NCBI RefSeq assembly: GCF_030818905.1
Contig: NZ_JAUTAZ010000001.1
Location: forward strand, 1,736,001 to 1,800,000
Source: Microbacterium sp. SORGH_AS_0888
GTDB lineage: Bacteria; Actinomycetota; Actinomycetes; Actinomycetales; Microbacteriaceae
Length of the DNA stretch: 64,000 bases
Direction: 5' to 3'
Shown: positions 45,301 to 53,405 of the stretch, piece by piece
Position numbering within the stretch: the stretch's first letter is position 1
Layout: each line of letters opens with the position of its first letter
Program-made: the position numbers and the translations under genes
Notes under the pieces: model-generated
Told to the model about the DNA's origin: nothing
Databases searched by the model: none
The model's input: the letters and a program-made list of their open reading frames with translations, nothing else

Positions 45301-46326
45301 CTCGAGATCCGCGCGAGCCTGAAGGACCTCATCCAGACCCGGCTCGAGCTGCGCCTCGGCGACCCCAGCGACTCCGAGATCGATCGCAAGCAGGCCGCGA
45401 ACGTTCCCGCGAACCAGCCCGGTCGCGGCCTCAGCGCCGCGAAGCTGCAGATGCTCGCCGCGATCCCGCGCATCGACGGGTCGGAGGATGCGTCGACCCT
45501 CGTCGACGGCGTCGACGACATGATCGCGCGGGTCACCGCCGCGTGGCAGGGTCCCGCAGGGCCCAAGCTGCGGCTGCTGCCGGAGCTTGTCTCGCTCGCG
45601 GACGTGCGCGCACAGGCGGGCGACGCCGACCGCCGGCTGCTGCTCGGCATCGACGAGGCGGCGCTGGCCCCCTTCGGCGTCGACCCCCGCAGCGAGCCCC
45701 ACCTCTACCTCTACGGCGACGCGGGCATGGGCAAGTCGTCGTTCCTGCGCGGGATCGCCCAGGAGATCACGCGGCTGTACGGGCCGAACGAGGCGAAGAT
45801 CTTCGTCGTCGACTACCGGCGCGCGCTGCTCGGCGAGATCCCCCGCGAGTATCTCGGGGCCTACCTGACCTCGCACGAGATGGCCAGCGGCGGGATGAAC
45901 GAGCTGTCAACGTTCTTCTCCGGCCGCATCCCCGGCCCGGACGTGACACCGGAGCAGCTGAGGGACCGCAGCTGGTGGTCGGGGGCCGAGGGCTTCGTCC
46001 TCGTCGACGACTACGACCTCGTCGCCACCAGCCAGGGCAACCCGCTCGCCGTGCTGCAGCCGCTGCTCGCTCAGGCGAGCGATGTCGGTCTGCACGTGAT
46101 CCTCACTCGCCGGACGGGCGGTGCCAGCCGCGCGGCGTACGACCCGATCATCCAGCGCTTCACCGATCTGGGGGTGACCGGCATCCTGCTCGGTGGCAGC
46201 CCCGACGAGGGAGCGCTCATCGGGCGCGTCAAGCCCGTGCCGTCGGTGCCCGGTCGTGCGCAGATCGTCAGCCGCGAGAAGGGTCTCGTCACGGCGCAGC
46301 TGGCGTTCTCCCCGCCGCTGAACTGA
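42355..46326 (+). CDS. eccC: Type VII secretion ATPase EccC (fused EccCa-EccCb)
   Basis: A 1323-aa FtsK/SpoIIIE-family motor of ESX secretion, the only EccC in the window. Two N-terminal membrane helices lie at about residues 34-80. Three ATPase domains follow, with P-loops GATGSGKSE (about residue 476), GSPLSGKSTM (about 835) and GDAGMGKSSF (about 1120). Walker B strands are LLIVADEF, VFLVVDGW and FVLVDDYD, so only the first domain shows the full DE pair. This fits the known arrangement in which domains 2 and 3 bind substrates and regulate. Substrates are probably the WXG100 pairs upstream. Confidence 0.96.
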   Translation: MRRGSRLAPPTVPSGRIVVQAPPELVPSEGGSGLLTSLLPMLGSVGAIVMVTISNAGPTGFITGGMFLLSSLGFVAVNGWRQRSQRTAQVLASRREYLAYLAELRETVRTAAKKQRRHGAWVTPAPAALPFIAEERTRVWERQPGDENFLLTRIGRSDQPLCITLEAPELPPLAQLDPVAASAAHRFMLTHETQPDLPLGVRLTDYARVELVGPDEEAVRGLARAMVAGVATLHDPEDVVVAVLAGDAQLAAWDWVKWLPHALSGREEDRLGPARMIGSSLDDLEDLLPAGLRERPRFARGGGVTPHVILVVDGVRLPMGDPVVGGDGMLGVTVLELPSRWSELENPDVLRIALPAADAAERRAELIDLQDGSTLFTPDTATPAEAEATARRLMPLHAGPSAAAETTSASTGQRELVELLGLPDVREIDFDQAWSGRLERDRLRVPIGQDTEGAPLVLDLKESAQQGMGPHGVMIGATGSGKSEVLRTLVLALALTHSPEQLNFVLVDFKGGATFAGMAGMPHVSAVITNLGSELSLVDRFQDALQGEVVRRQELLRAAGNFANVSDYEKARRGGRTDLAPLPALLIVADEFSELLAAKPEFVESFINIGRVGRSLQVHLLLASQRLEEGKLRGLDTYLSYRIGLRTFSAAESRTIIGTPDAYTLPQEPGVGFLKADTENLVQFRAAYVSGTPKTRMRGARAGGDADRADAAAEIEIFTAAPQPLERVEETSAPVAEEPGAQKESRSTFQIAVERMAGRGPAAHQVWLPPLADPASLDELMPDLVADSQLGLVSPSWRAAGTLTVPLGVVDVPLEQRREQLVVSLGGAAGHVAIVGSPLSGKSTMARTLVSALALTTTPLETQFYVLDFGGGSFTGLQRHPHLAGIATRTEAEAVRRTVAEVESILDARELYFRQQGIDSIDTYRQRRARGLVDDGYGDVFLVVDGWATLRSEYEALENRVQTIAARGLSFGVHVVVTANRWLEIRASLKDLIQTRLELRLGDPSDSEIDRKQAANVPANQPGRGLSAAKLQMLAAIPRIDGSEDASTLVDGVDDMIARVTAAWQGPAGPKLRLLPELVSLADVRAQAGDADRRLLLGIDEAALAPFGVDPRSEPHLYLYGDAGMGKSSFLRGIAQEITRLYGPNEAKIFVVDYRRALLGEIPREYLGAYLTSHEMASGGMNELSTFFSGRIPGPDVTPEQLRDRSWWSGAEGFVLVDDYDLVATSQGNPLAVLQPLLAQASDVGLHVILTRRTGGASRAAYDPIIQRFTDLGVTGILLGGSPDEGALIGRVKPVPSVPGRAQIVSREKGLVTAQLAFSPPLN

Positions 46327-46336
46327 CCGCGCTCAG

Positions 46337-46384
46337 ACGCAGAAGAGGGATGCCCCGGTGATCGGGTGCATCCCTCTTCTGCGT
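46337..46384. terminator. Bidirectional terminator between eccC and the His-rich gene
   Basis: A perfect 17-bp stem, ACGCAGAAGAGGGATGC against GCATCCCTCTTCTGCGT, surrounds a 14-nt loop. It lies between two convergent genes 11 bp after the eccC stop. Confidence 0.8.
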
Positions 46385-46398
46385 GAGGAGCAGTGGGC

Positions 46399-46695
46399 TC
46401 AGTGCTCGTCGTAGTGGTCGCCGTGAGCGGCGTGCTTGTGTCCGTCGTGCACGTAGTCGACGTGGTCGCCATGCTCGACGGCCTCGTGACCGCAGTCGGT
46501 GCCGTGGGCGTGGTCGGCCGTGGTGTGCTCGGCGACGGCCTCGTGCTCGTCGTAGTGGTCGCCGTGCAGCGCGTGGTGGTGGGTGCCGTGCACGTAGTCG
46601 ACGTGGTCGCCGTGCTGAACGGCCTCGTGACCGCAGTCAGTGCCGTGCTCGTGCTCGGCGGTGGTGTGCTCGGCGTGGATCTCGGTCGTGCTCAT
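46399..46695 (-). CDS. His-rich metal-binding protein with internal duplication
   Basis: A 98-aa protein made of two near-identical halves: AEHTTAEHEHGTDCGHEAVQ and AEHTTADHAHGTDCGHEAVE, each followed by HGDHVDYVH and HGDHYDEH. About a third of the residues are His, with one Cys per half, so it should bind zinc, nickel or cobalt. Databases often call such proteins zinc transporter permease, but there is no membrane segment. It overlaps the arsR stop (ATGA) and is thus co-regulated with it, as a metal buffer or chaperone under metal control. Confidence 0.75.
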   Translation of the reverse strand: MSTTEIHAEHTTAEHEHGTDCGHEAVQHGDHVDYVHGTHHHALHGDHYDEHEAVAEHTTADHAHGTDCGHEAVEHGDHVDYVHDGHKHAAHGDHYDEH

Positions 46696-47033
46696 CGCAA
46701 CTCCTCGTGTTCGTATGGGTGTTCCTCGTCCGCGGCGTCATCCGCGGCAGGCTCTCGGACATGGGCGAGGGCGTCCTCGACGACATGGCTGACGTGCAGA
46801 TCGGCCACCCCGTAGGTGACCTCCTTGCCGCTTCGCGTCGCCGTCACCAGCCCCGCCTGCCGCAGCGTCCGAAGGTGCTGCGACACGAGCGGCTGAGAGA
46901 GCCCGCTCGCCTCGGCCAGCGCTCCGACGGTCCGCGACTCCTGCCCGACGAGGTGCAGGAGCGCGAGCCGGGACTCGCTCCCGAGGACCTTGAACAGTTG
47001 CGCCGCGGCCGCGAGCCCCCGTTCTTCGTCCAT
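46692..47033 (-). CDS. ArsR/SmtB-family metal-responsive repressor
   Basis: A 113-aa winged-helix regulator: LFKVLGSESRLALLHLVGQE, then the recognition helix region ASGLSQPLVSQHLRTLRQAGLV and wing SGKEVTYGV. An acidic, His-containing tail (DLHVSHVVEDALAHV, DDAADEEHPYEHEELR) may hold the metal site. Starts at ATG 47033; an in-frame start six codons upstream is possible. An inverted repeat lies just upstream. It forms an operon with the His-rich protein. Confidence 0.88.
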   Translation of the reverse strand: MDEERGLAAAAQLFKVLGSESRLALLHLVGQESRTVGALAEASGLSQPLVSQHLRTLRQAGLVTATRSGKEVTYGVADLHVSHVVEDALAHVREPAADDAADEEHPYEHEELR

Positions 47034-47051
47034 GTCCCTACTCCACCACAT

Positions 47052-47073
47052 ACATAAACGAATTGCAATATGT
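47052..47073. promoter_or_regulatory. Candidate ArsR operator
   Basis: Inverted repeat ACATA-N12-TATGT in an AT-rich patch 19 nt upstream of the arsR start, the usual position and spacing for ArsR/SmtB operators. Confidence 0.55.
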
Positions 47074-47078
47074 CTACG

Positions 47079-47757
47079 TTACTGGAAACCGTTCTCACGT
47101 GCTCGCAGCCGGGCATCGGACACTGCGGCGCGCAGGATCCGATCCTCGATGTCCACATCGAAGCGCTCACAGAACCGTCGGAGCCGCGCCTCGCCCTCCG
47201 CCTCCCTGCCGAGGGAGATCTCGAGCAGGCCCCGTGCGATGTCGGTCTGCATGTAATGGTCGAGCCCGAAGCGACGGAACGTCATCTCCGAGCGCCGCAC
47301 GAAGAGCATCCGCAGATCTTCCGGCGTCACCACCTGCGCGAAATCGTGCTGCGCGCGGCGCCAGGCTTCCGTCGCGACGGTGCGCGCGGCGCGGGGCGTG
47401 GTGGCCGACGTGAGAGTGCACCACGACGGGACGTTCCCTTCCTCGTCCACCGGGTCGATCACGAGATCGAAGTCCGCCGACTTCGCGGTCCGTTTCCATG
47501 TGGGGCGCGGCGACCAGGACCTTGGGAACGGCATCGAGCCCCCACCCCCACCGCGGGTAGTACCGCGCTCCCTTCACGGCCGCGATGTCGAAGATCTGCC
47601 GGATCCCGTTTCGGCTCTCACCCACCCAGCGGCGTTGCCTCACCCGGTCGAACCCGACGGGAGCGGCGTCTGCCAGCACCGCCAGCGTCTCCGCGGCCAG
47701 CCCGTAATGAAGGCCGTAGTGAACAGGGGCTTCCTTCCGGCGGCGAAACACACTCAC
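47079..47757 (-). pseudogene. Unknown protein (DUF4304-like), +1 frameshift
   Basis: Starts at GTG 47757 (MSVFRRRKEAPVHYGLHYGL), overlapping the HhH-GPD stop. The N-terminal frame reads GFDRVRQRRWVGESRNGIRQ and YYPRWGWGLDAVPKVLVAAP. At 47494-47500 a short A-run (ggaaacgg on the coding strand) has one base too many. The protein then continues RTAKSADFDLVIDPVDEEGN and ends ARLRARENGFQ. The combined 225-aa product resembles DUF4304-type proteins of unknown function. The frameshift is probably a sequence error. Confidence 0.6.
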
Positions 47758-48320
47758 GCCTTCGCCGCAGCCTTGGCCGCCTTCTTGTTCTCTCGGACCT
47801 TCGCGAGCGACTCCGGGCTCACGATGTCGGCCACCGAGCGGAACGAACCGTCCTCGCCGTAGGGTGACGATGCCTCGCGCCAGCCCGCGCCGGAGAAGCC
47901 GCACTGCTTGCCGAGCAGCGCCAGGAAGATCCTCGCCTTCTGATCCCCGAACCCGGGCAGCGCCTTCAGCCGCCTCAGCACGGTAGCCCCGTCCGGGTCG
48001 GCCTCGGTCCAGAGCGCGGCGGCATCCCCGCCCCAGTCGTCGACGATCGCCTGGCACAGCGACTGCACACGCGCCGCCATCGAGCCGGGGTAGCGGTGCA
48101 CAGCGGGCGACCGCCTGAAGGCATCGACAAGCGCATCCGGGTCGTAACCGGCGAGGGCCTCCGCATCGACCGCACCCGTGCGCTCGGCGATCTTCAGCGG
48201 ACCCGAGAACGCGGTCTCCATCGCCACCTGCTGGTCCAGCAGCATCCCGATCAGCAGCGCGAGCGGGTTCTCGCTGAGCAGCGCGTCGGCGGCGGGATCG
48301 TCCGTGATGTGCAACGTCAT
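47754..48320 (-). CDS. HhH-GPD-type base-excision DNA repair protein
   Basis: A 188-aa small DNA glycosylase-like protein. LLIGMLLDQQVAMETAFSGP matches the start of the fold, and LKALPGFGDQKARIFLALLG is the helix-hairpin-helix DNA-binding motif. No iron-sulfur cluster cysteines are present. The C-terminal basic tail ends KKAAKAAAKA. It heads the minus-strand run towards arsR. Substrate lesion unknown; the family is annotated as uncharacterised HhH-GPD repair protein. Confidence 0.85.
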   Translation of the reverse strand: MTLHITDDPAADALLSENPLALLIGMLLDQQVAMETAFSGPLKIAERTGAVDAEALAGYDPDALVDAFRRSPAVHRYPGSMAARVQSLCQAIVDDWGGDAAALWTEADPDGATVLRRLKALPGFGDQKARIFLALLGKQCGFSGAGWREASSPYGEDGSFRSVADIVSPESLAKVRENKKAAKAAAKA

Positions 48321-48465
48321 CCTCCGAGTGTGTCACCGGACCCCGTCCGCGTGCGACAGCGACCACGTGCGCACGACAGTGACATGACAGCGGGTGTCCC
48401 GCGACGGCAGCGGGACGACAGCGGCCCGGTCGCACGATGGGATCACCGCCACAGAAAGGCAACCC

Positions 48466-49476
48466 ATGAACGCTTCCGCCACCCCCGCGGTGCACGCCGA
48501 GGGCCTCGTCAAGGTCTTCGGCGACAACCGCGCCGTCGACGGCGTCGACCTGCACGTCGCCGCCGGAACCGTCTACGGCGTGCTCGGACCCAACGGCGCC
48601 GGCAAGACCACGACCATCAACATGCTCGCCACTCTGCTGCGCCCCGACGCGGGCCACGCGGAGATCTTCGGCCACGACGTCATGCACTCGCCCCAGATCG
48701 TACGGCAGCTCATCGGCGTCACCGGCCAGTTCGCCTCGGTCGACGAGACCCTGTCGGCGACCGAGAACCTCGTGATCTTCGGCCGCCTGCTGGGCTTGTC
48801 ACGCGCCGAGGCACGAGACAAGGCCGTCGACCTGCTCGAGCGCTTCAGCCTGACGGATGCCGCCAAGCGTCCCCTCAAGAAGTTCTCGGGCGGGATGCGG
48901 CGACGCCTCGACCTCGCCGCATCCCTCATCGCCCAGCCGCCGCTCATCTTCCTCGACGAGCCCACGACCGGCCTCGACCCCCGCACCCGCGGTCAGATGT
49001 GGGACACCATCCGCGAGCTCGTCGCGAGCGGATCGACGGTCCTCCTCACGACCCAGTACCTCGACGAGGCCGACCAGCTCGCCGACCGGATCGCGGTCAT
49101 CGATCGCGGCCGCGTCGTCGCCGAGGGCACATCGGACGAGCTGAAGGCCTCGGTCGGCACGTCGAGCCTGCAACTGCGGCTCGCCGACCCCGGCGACAAC
49201 GACGACGCGCTGCGCGCCATCGAGCGCGTGCTCGGTGTGCACGGGACGCTGTCGCCCGAGGCGTCACGCATCACAGCCCCCATGGCGGATGCCGACAGGG
49301 TCGCCGACCTGCTCATCCTCTTCCGGGAGGAGGGCATCCACCTCGCCGAGATGAGCGTGCAGAAGCCGACGCTCGACGAGGTGTTCCTCACCATCACCGG
49401 CCACGGCGCCGACCAGACGAGCCGCACCGACCAGGACGCCGACGCGTCCGAGAGCAAAGAAGAGGTGACCGCATGA
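48466..49476 (+). CDS. DrrA-type ABC transporter ATP-binding protein
   Basis: A 336-aa ABC ATPase of the daunorubicin-resistance type. Walker A is GPNGAGKTTT, the Q-loop is GVTGQFASVDETLSATEN, the signature is KFSGGMRRRLDLAASL, Walker B is PLIFLDEPTTGLDPRT, and the H-loop region reads LLTTQYLDEADQLAD. The C-terminal extension ends VQKPTLDEVFLTITGHGA, the characteristic DrrA tail. The start at 48466 is the ATG before NASATP; upstream codons are not conserved. The partner permease follows after a 97-bp gap filled by a palindromic element. Confidence 0.93.
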   Translation: MNASATPAVHAEGLVKVFGDNRAVDGVDLHVAAGTVYGVLGPNGAGKTTTINMLATLLRPDAGHAEIFGHDVMHSPQIVRQLIGVTGQFASVDETLSATENLVIFGRLLGLSRAEARDKAVDLLERFSLTDAAKRPLKKFSGGMRRRLDLAASLIAQPPLIFLDEPTTGLDPRTRGQMWDTIRELVASGSTVLLTTQYLDEADQLADRIAVIDRGRVVAEGTSDELKASVGTSSLQLRLADPGDNDDALRAIERVLGVHGTLSPEASRITAPMADADRVADLLILFREEGIHLAEMSVQKPTLDEVFLTITGHGADQTSRTDQDADASESKEEVTA

Positions 49477-49477
49477 C

Positions 49478-49554
49478 CATGTCCCACTTCCCGACGGGAG
49501 ATGTCCCACTTCTGCCCGCTTCTCGCCCCGCTGAGCGGTCCGAAGTGGGACATG
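49478..49554 (+). repeat. GTCCCACTTT three-box palindromic element, copy 3 (between ABC genes)
   Basis: A lone half-site CATGTCCCACTTC (49478-49490) and spacer ccgacgggag are followed by an inverted repeat with outer arms ATGTCCCACTTC (49501-49512) and GAAGTGGGACAT (49542-49553). It starts 2 bp after the ATPase stop and ends 20 bp before the permease start, separating two genes that are normally translationally coupled. Confidence 0.85.
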
Positions 49555-49573
49555 GTGAGGGGAGGGATGCGGA

Positions 49574-50407
49574 ATGAGCACTCTCATCGCACCGGTGCCC
49601 TCGCGAATCGTGCCTGCCGAGGACCGCCACCTGAAGAACCGAACCAGCGTCGCGCAGACCGTGCAGAACACGTTCACGATGGCGTACCGCGGTCTCGTCA
49701 AGATCCGCCGCACCCCCGAGCAGCTCATCGACGTGACGGTGCAGCCGATCATCTTCACGCTGATGTTCGCCTACATCTTCGGCGGCGCGATCGCGGGCGA
49801 CGTGCAGAGCTACCTGCCCGCTCTCATCCCCGGCATCCTCGTGCAGACAGTCATCACGACCTCGGTCGTGACCGGCACCCAGCTGCGCGAGGACATGGAC
49901 AAGGGCGTGTTCGACCGCTTCCGCTCGCTGCCGATCGCCCGCATCGCTCCGCTCTCCGGAGCGCTGCTGGCCGACACCGTGCGCTACGCGATCGCGACGA
50001 CGCTGACCTTCGCGATGGGATACGTCATGGGATATCGACCCGCCGGCGGTCTCGGCGCCGTCATCGGCGCGGGCGTGCTCGTGATCGTCTGCTCGTGGGC
50101 GATCAGCTGGATCTTCGCCTTCTTCGGCGTCATCGCCCGCACCGCCTCCAGCGTGCAGGGCATCTCCATGCTGATCCTGTTCCCGCTCACGTTCCTGTCC
50201 AACGCCTACGTGCCGGTCGACACGCTGCCCTCGTGGCTGGCCTGGTTCGCGAACATCAACCCGATCTCGCACCTCGTCACCGCCGTCCGCGACCTCGCCA
50301 ACAACGGCGCTGTGTCCGGGGACCTGTGGATCTCGCTGCTGGGAGCCGCCGTGATCGTGGCGGTCTTCGCGCCCCTCACGGTGCGCGCCTACATGCGGAA
50401 GGCCTAG
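49574..50407 (+). CDS. DrrB-type ABC transporter permease
   Basis: A 277-aa ABC-2 type permease with six membrane segments. ALIPGILVQTVITTSVVTGT and GTQLREDMDKGVFDRFRSLP are the family signatures, with PLTFLSNAYVPVDTLPSWLA and NPISHLVTAVRDL near the end. It works with the preceding ATPase to export a drug, lipid or natural product. Its 3' end overlaps the convergent regulator gene by 4 bp. Confidence 0.93.
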   Translation: MSTLIAPVPSRIVPAEDRHLKNRTSVAQTVQNTFTMAYRGLVKIRRTPEQLIDVTVQPIIFTLMFAYIFGGAIAGDVQSYLPALIPGILVQTVITTSVVTGTQLREDMDKGVFDRFRSLPIARIAPLSGALLADTVRYAIATTLTFAMGYVMGYRPAGGLGAVIGAGVLVIVCSWAISWIFAFFGVIARTASSVQGISMLILFPLTFLSNAYVPVDTLPSWLAWFANINPISHLVTAVRDLANNGAVSGDLWISLLGAAVIVAVFAPLTVRAYMRKA

Positions 50408-53322
50408 AGCCGGGCGGCGAGCTCTCCGAGGTCGGCGGGACCGGATGCTGCGACATCCGGGTCCGCCGACCTCAGCGCCGCGCGGACCGGCGCCGCAACG
50501 GGCTCGCTCAGATCCGGCAGGCCCCGCAGCCGATCGGCCTCGGCGAGCGCCGCCGCCGCGTCGCCGAGGCGTCCGGCGGCGAGGAACCATCGCGCGAACG
50601 CGATCGCGACCTCCGACATGACCGGCTGATCGCCCGTGCCGACCGCGATCGGCACCGCGCGGCGCAGCGCCTCGGCCGCCGCGTCCGGGTCGCCCACCAG
50701 CAGGAGCGCGAGAGCGCGCTTGCTCTCCTGCCACGCGATGACCTGAGCGGGGAAGCCGGCGAGCTCGTGCTGCGTCTCCAGGGAGATGGTCCGGTCGAGC
50801 GCGCGGAGCGCGGCCTCGCCGTTGCCGAGGACGATCTCCAGCGACGCGGCCGTCGTCTCCGCCTGGGCGATCGCCCGCTCGGACCCGTCGGCGTCGGCAC
50901 GGCGCAGCATCTCGGCCACGCGCCCGCGTGCCTCCGCGTGACGCCCGAGCCGCAGCAGCAGGGCGACGCCGAGCCCCTCCTGCTGAAGCTGATCGGCGAC
51001 GGGGGTCAACCCCTCCAGCGCCCGCGTGGAGTCGTCGGCCACCCGCAGCGACTCCTCCAGCCGCCCCTGCAGCATGAGCCACTCCGACCGCATCTGGCTC
51101 GCGAACGACACGCCCCACGCGTCGCCGACGCGCAGGAACATGTCCAGACCCCGGCCGCTGGCCTCGCCCAGCCGCTCGATGTCGCCGTTGTTCTGGGCGG
51201 CGGCCGCATTCATGACGGCGACGAAGGCACGGCTCCACTCCGGCCCGTGCGCGATCTCGCCCTCGTCGAGGCGCAGGTGGCTCGACCAGGGCTCGCCGCC
51301 ACGCCGCTGCGCCCGTGCGCGCAGGGCCGCGCGCAGCAGCACCGGGAGGACGGCGGCGATCTCGGAGTCATAGTGCGCGGCGGCGTCCGCGAGCGACCTG
51401 ATCGACGCGTCGGAGAGACGCTCGGTCGAGGGGTCGAGCATCATCTGCATGAGCATCGCCATCCCGGCCACGACGACGTCGGCCTCCGTCCGCAACCCGG
51501 CCGCGGCCTCTCCCGTCCGAGCGAGCGCGGAACGCAGCAGATCGATGCGCTCCCGCAGCTGCCATCCCCACACCTGCGCGCGCACCAGGCGCACCGCGAT
51601 GTCGCCCCGCCCGGCGCTCCACCGCGTCGCGGCAGCGAGGTTCTCCTGATCGGCGTCGAACCAGGCGATCGCGCGGTGCGCGTCCGGCGTGCGCAGCAGG
51701 GCGTCCTGCGCGAGCGCGAGGTCGGCCATGACGGCGGCCTGGCGGGCGCGGGCACGCTCGAGCCCGCCGTCGCGCCGCAGCTCGTCGAGCCCGTACTCGC
51801 GCACCGTCTCGAGCAGCCGGTAGCGACCGCGCGATCGCTGCACGAGGGACCGATCGACCAGGTCGTCGACCGCCCGCGGCGGGAGCTCGAACTCCGCGGC
51901 GACGGCGGGGAGGTCTGCGGCGGCGACCCCGTCGGGGAAGACGGCGAGCATGAGCAGCGCCTCACGCTCGACCTGCGCGAGCAGGCTCCAGCTCCAGTCG
52001 ATCACCGCCCGGAGCGTCTGATGCCGGGGCTGCGCCGTGCGCGGACCACGGTCCAGGAGCGCGAAGCGATCGGCCAGGCCCGCCTCGATCTCGGCGACGC
52101 TGAGCACGCGGGCCTTCGCCCCCGCGAGCTCGAGGGCGAGCGGCAGGCCGTCCAGCCGACGGCAGATCCGGGCCACCGCCTCGATCTCGGTCTCGTCGGG
52201 AGGAGTGCCGCGCGCCGCACGGATGCGAGCGGAGAGGAGCGTCATCGCATCCGGCTCCGGCAGGGAGCCCACCGCCACGAACGCCTCGCCCGGGACCGCC
52301 AGGGGCTCACGACTCGTGACGAGCAGGCGCAGGGCCGGGGCGACCCGCAAGGCCTGCTCCGCGACATCCGCGGCCTGGGCGACGACGTGCTCGGCGTTGT
52401 CGAGCACGAGCAGGAGCGGCCGCCCCGCCAGGGTGCCGAGGGCCCGCTCACGGGAGGTCTGGAGCGACGCCGGCGTGTTCTCGGCGAGCCGGATGCTGCG
52501 TCCCAGCGCCGTGGCCACCGCATCCCACACGCCGCTCGCGTCGGCCGGCGCCAGCTCGACGAAGACGGCCGGCGCGTGCCCCCGTGCGGTCTCGAGCGCG
52601 AGCGTCGTCTTGCCCGCCCCGCCCGGGCCGAGCAGTGTCACGAGCCGCGCCTCGCGCAGCTGCGCCTCGATGAGAGCGAGCTCGTCCTCGCGGCCGATCA
52701 ACGGGGTGAGGGATGCGGGGATCGCGGGTGCACCGGGCGCGTGCGGTTCGGGGCTTGCGCCGGGCGCGGGATCTGCGAGCATCGCCCTCGTCGCCGAGCG
52801 CGCGGCGGTCTCGGGGCGCGCGCTCGTCGCCGGCGGTCGCGGAGGCTCGGCGACCGACGGGGCTGCCGCGGCGATGCGCTCGGCGTGCGCGCGGTCCTCG
52901 AGCAGGTCGCGCACGACCCAGTCGAAGCCGTCGGGCGTCCACGCCTCGCCGCACCACAGCGCGAGAGCGCGGCGCGCGGCGGAGGGATCGGCGTCGCCAC
53001 GCGCCGCGGCGACCAGGTCCGCGAACGCCACGAGGTCGACATCCGCGCGGTCCGCCTCGAGCCGGTATCCGCCCGGCGTCGCCGACACCGCATCGGCGGG
53101 CAGGCTGCGCCGCAGCCGCGAGACGAGCGAGTGGAGCGCCGCGCGCGGATCCTCGGGCACGTCGAGCCCCCACACGTCCTCGGCGAGGGCGCGATAGGTC
53201 ACGGTGGTGCCCGCGTCCAGCGCGAGCCGGAACAGCAGCGCGCGCTGCCGTGCGCCGGGCACCTCGATCACGGCTCCGACGTCGTCTCGCACGTCGAAGC
53301 CGCCGAAGAACCGCAGCCGCAC
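50404..53322 (-). CDS. SARP/AfsR-like BTAD regulator with NTPase and TPR domains
   Basis: A 972-aa transcriptional regulator. An N-terminal OmpR-type winged helix (MRLRFFGGFDVRDD, TYRALAEDVWG) is followed by a bacterial transcriptional activation domain (PGGYRLEADRADVDLVAF). An NB-ARC-like ATPase has P-loop LLGPGGAGKTTLALE (about residue 230) and LLVLDNAEHV. A long helical repeat C-terminus completes it. GTG 53322 was chosen because the winged helix starts there and TACAGT lies 7 nt upstream. Being convergent with the DrrAB genes, it may control them or the neighbouring MFS gene, but no operator is evident. Confidence 0.88.
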   Translation of the reverse strand: MRLRFFGGFDVRDDVGAVIEVPGARQRALLFRLALDAGTTVTYRALAEDVWGLDVPEDPRAALHSLVSRLRRSLPADAVSATPGGYRLEADRADVDLVAFADLVAAARGDADPSAARRALALWCGEAWTPDGFDWVVRDLLEDRAHAERIAAAAPSVAEPPRPPATSARPETAARSATRAMLADPAPGASPEPHAPGAPAIPASLTPLIGREDELALIEAQLREARLVTLLGPGGAGKTTLALETARGHAPAVFVELAPADASGVWDAVATALGRSIRLAENTPASLQTSRERALGTLAGRPLLLVLDNAEHVVAQAADVAEQALRVAPALRLLVTSREPLAVPGEAFVAVGSLPEPDAMTLLSARIRAARGTPPDETEIEAVARICRRLDGLPLALELAGAKARVLSVAEIEAGLADRFALLDRGPRTAQPRHQTLRAVIDWSWSLLAQVEREALLMLAVFPDGVAAADLPAVAAEFELPPRAVDDLVDRSLVQRSRGRYRLLETVREYGLDELRRDGGLERARARQAAVMADLALAQDALLRTPDAHRAIAWFDADQENLAAATRWSAGRGDIAVRLVRAQVWGWQLRERIDLLRSALARTGEAAAGLRTEADVVVAGMAMLMQMMLDPSTERLSDASIRSLADAAAHYDSEIAAVLPVLLRAALRARAQRRGGEPWSSHLRLDEGEIAHGPEWSRAFVAVMNAAAAQNNGDIERLGEASGRGLDMFLRVGDAWGVSFASQMRSEWLMLQGRLEESLRVADDSTRALEGLTPVADQLQQEGLGVALLLRLGRHAEARGRVAEMLRRADADGSERAIAQAETTAASLEIVLGNGEAALRALDRTISLETQHELAGFPAQVIAWQESKRALALLLVGDPDAAAEALRRAVPIAVGTGDQPVMSEVAIAFARWFLAAGRLGDAAAALAEADRLRGLPDLSEPVAAPVRAALRSADPDVAASGPADLGELAARL

Positions 53323-53329
53323 CCCACTT

Positions 53330-53335
53330 ACTGTA
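53330..53335 (-). promoter_or_regulatory. Putative -10 box (TACAGT), leaderless promoter
   Basis: On the minus strand TACAGT lies 7 nt before GTG 53322 with no ribosome binding site. Confidence 0.4.
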
Positions 53336-53405
53336 GGGCGGGAGCGGCCCGCCGCGGGCTGAGCCGCGCGCGGGACTCCGGGCACCCGAGGGCGGACCGC
53401 GCGGT

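Noticed and set aside
46393..46815. Val-rich frame on the plus strand opposite the His-rich gene
   Set aside because: It is the complement of the His-rich repeats (GTG/CAC codons) and has no ribosome binding site or family similarity.
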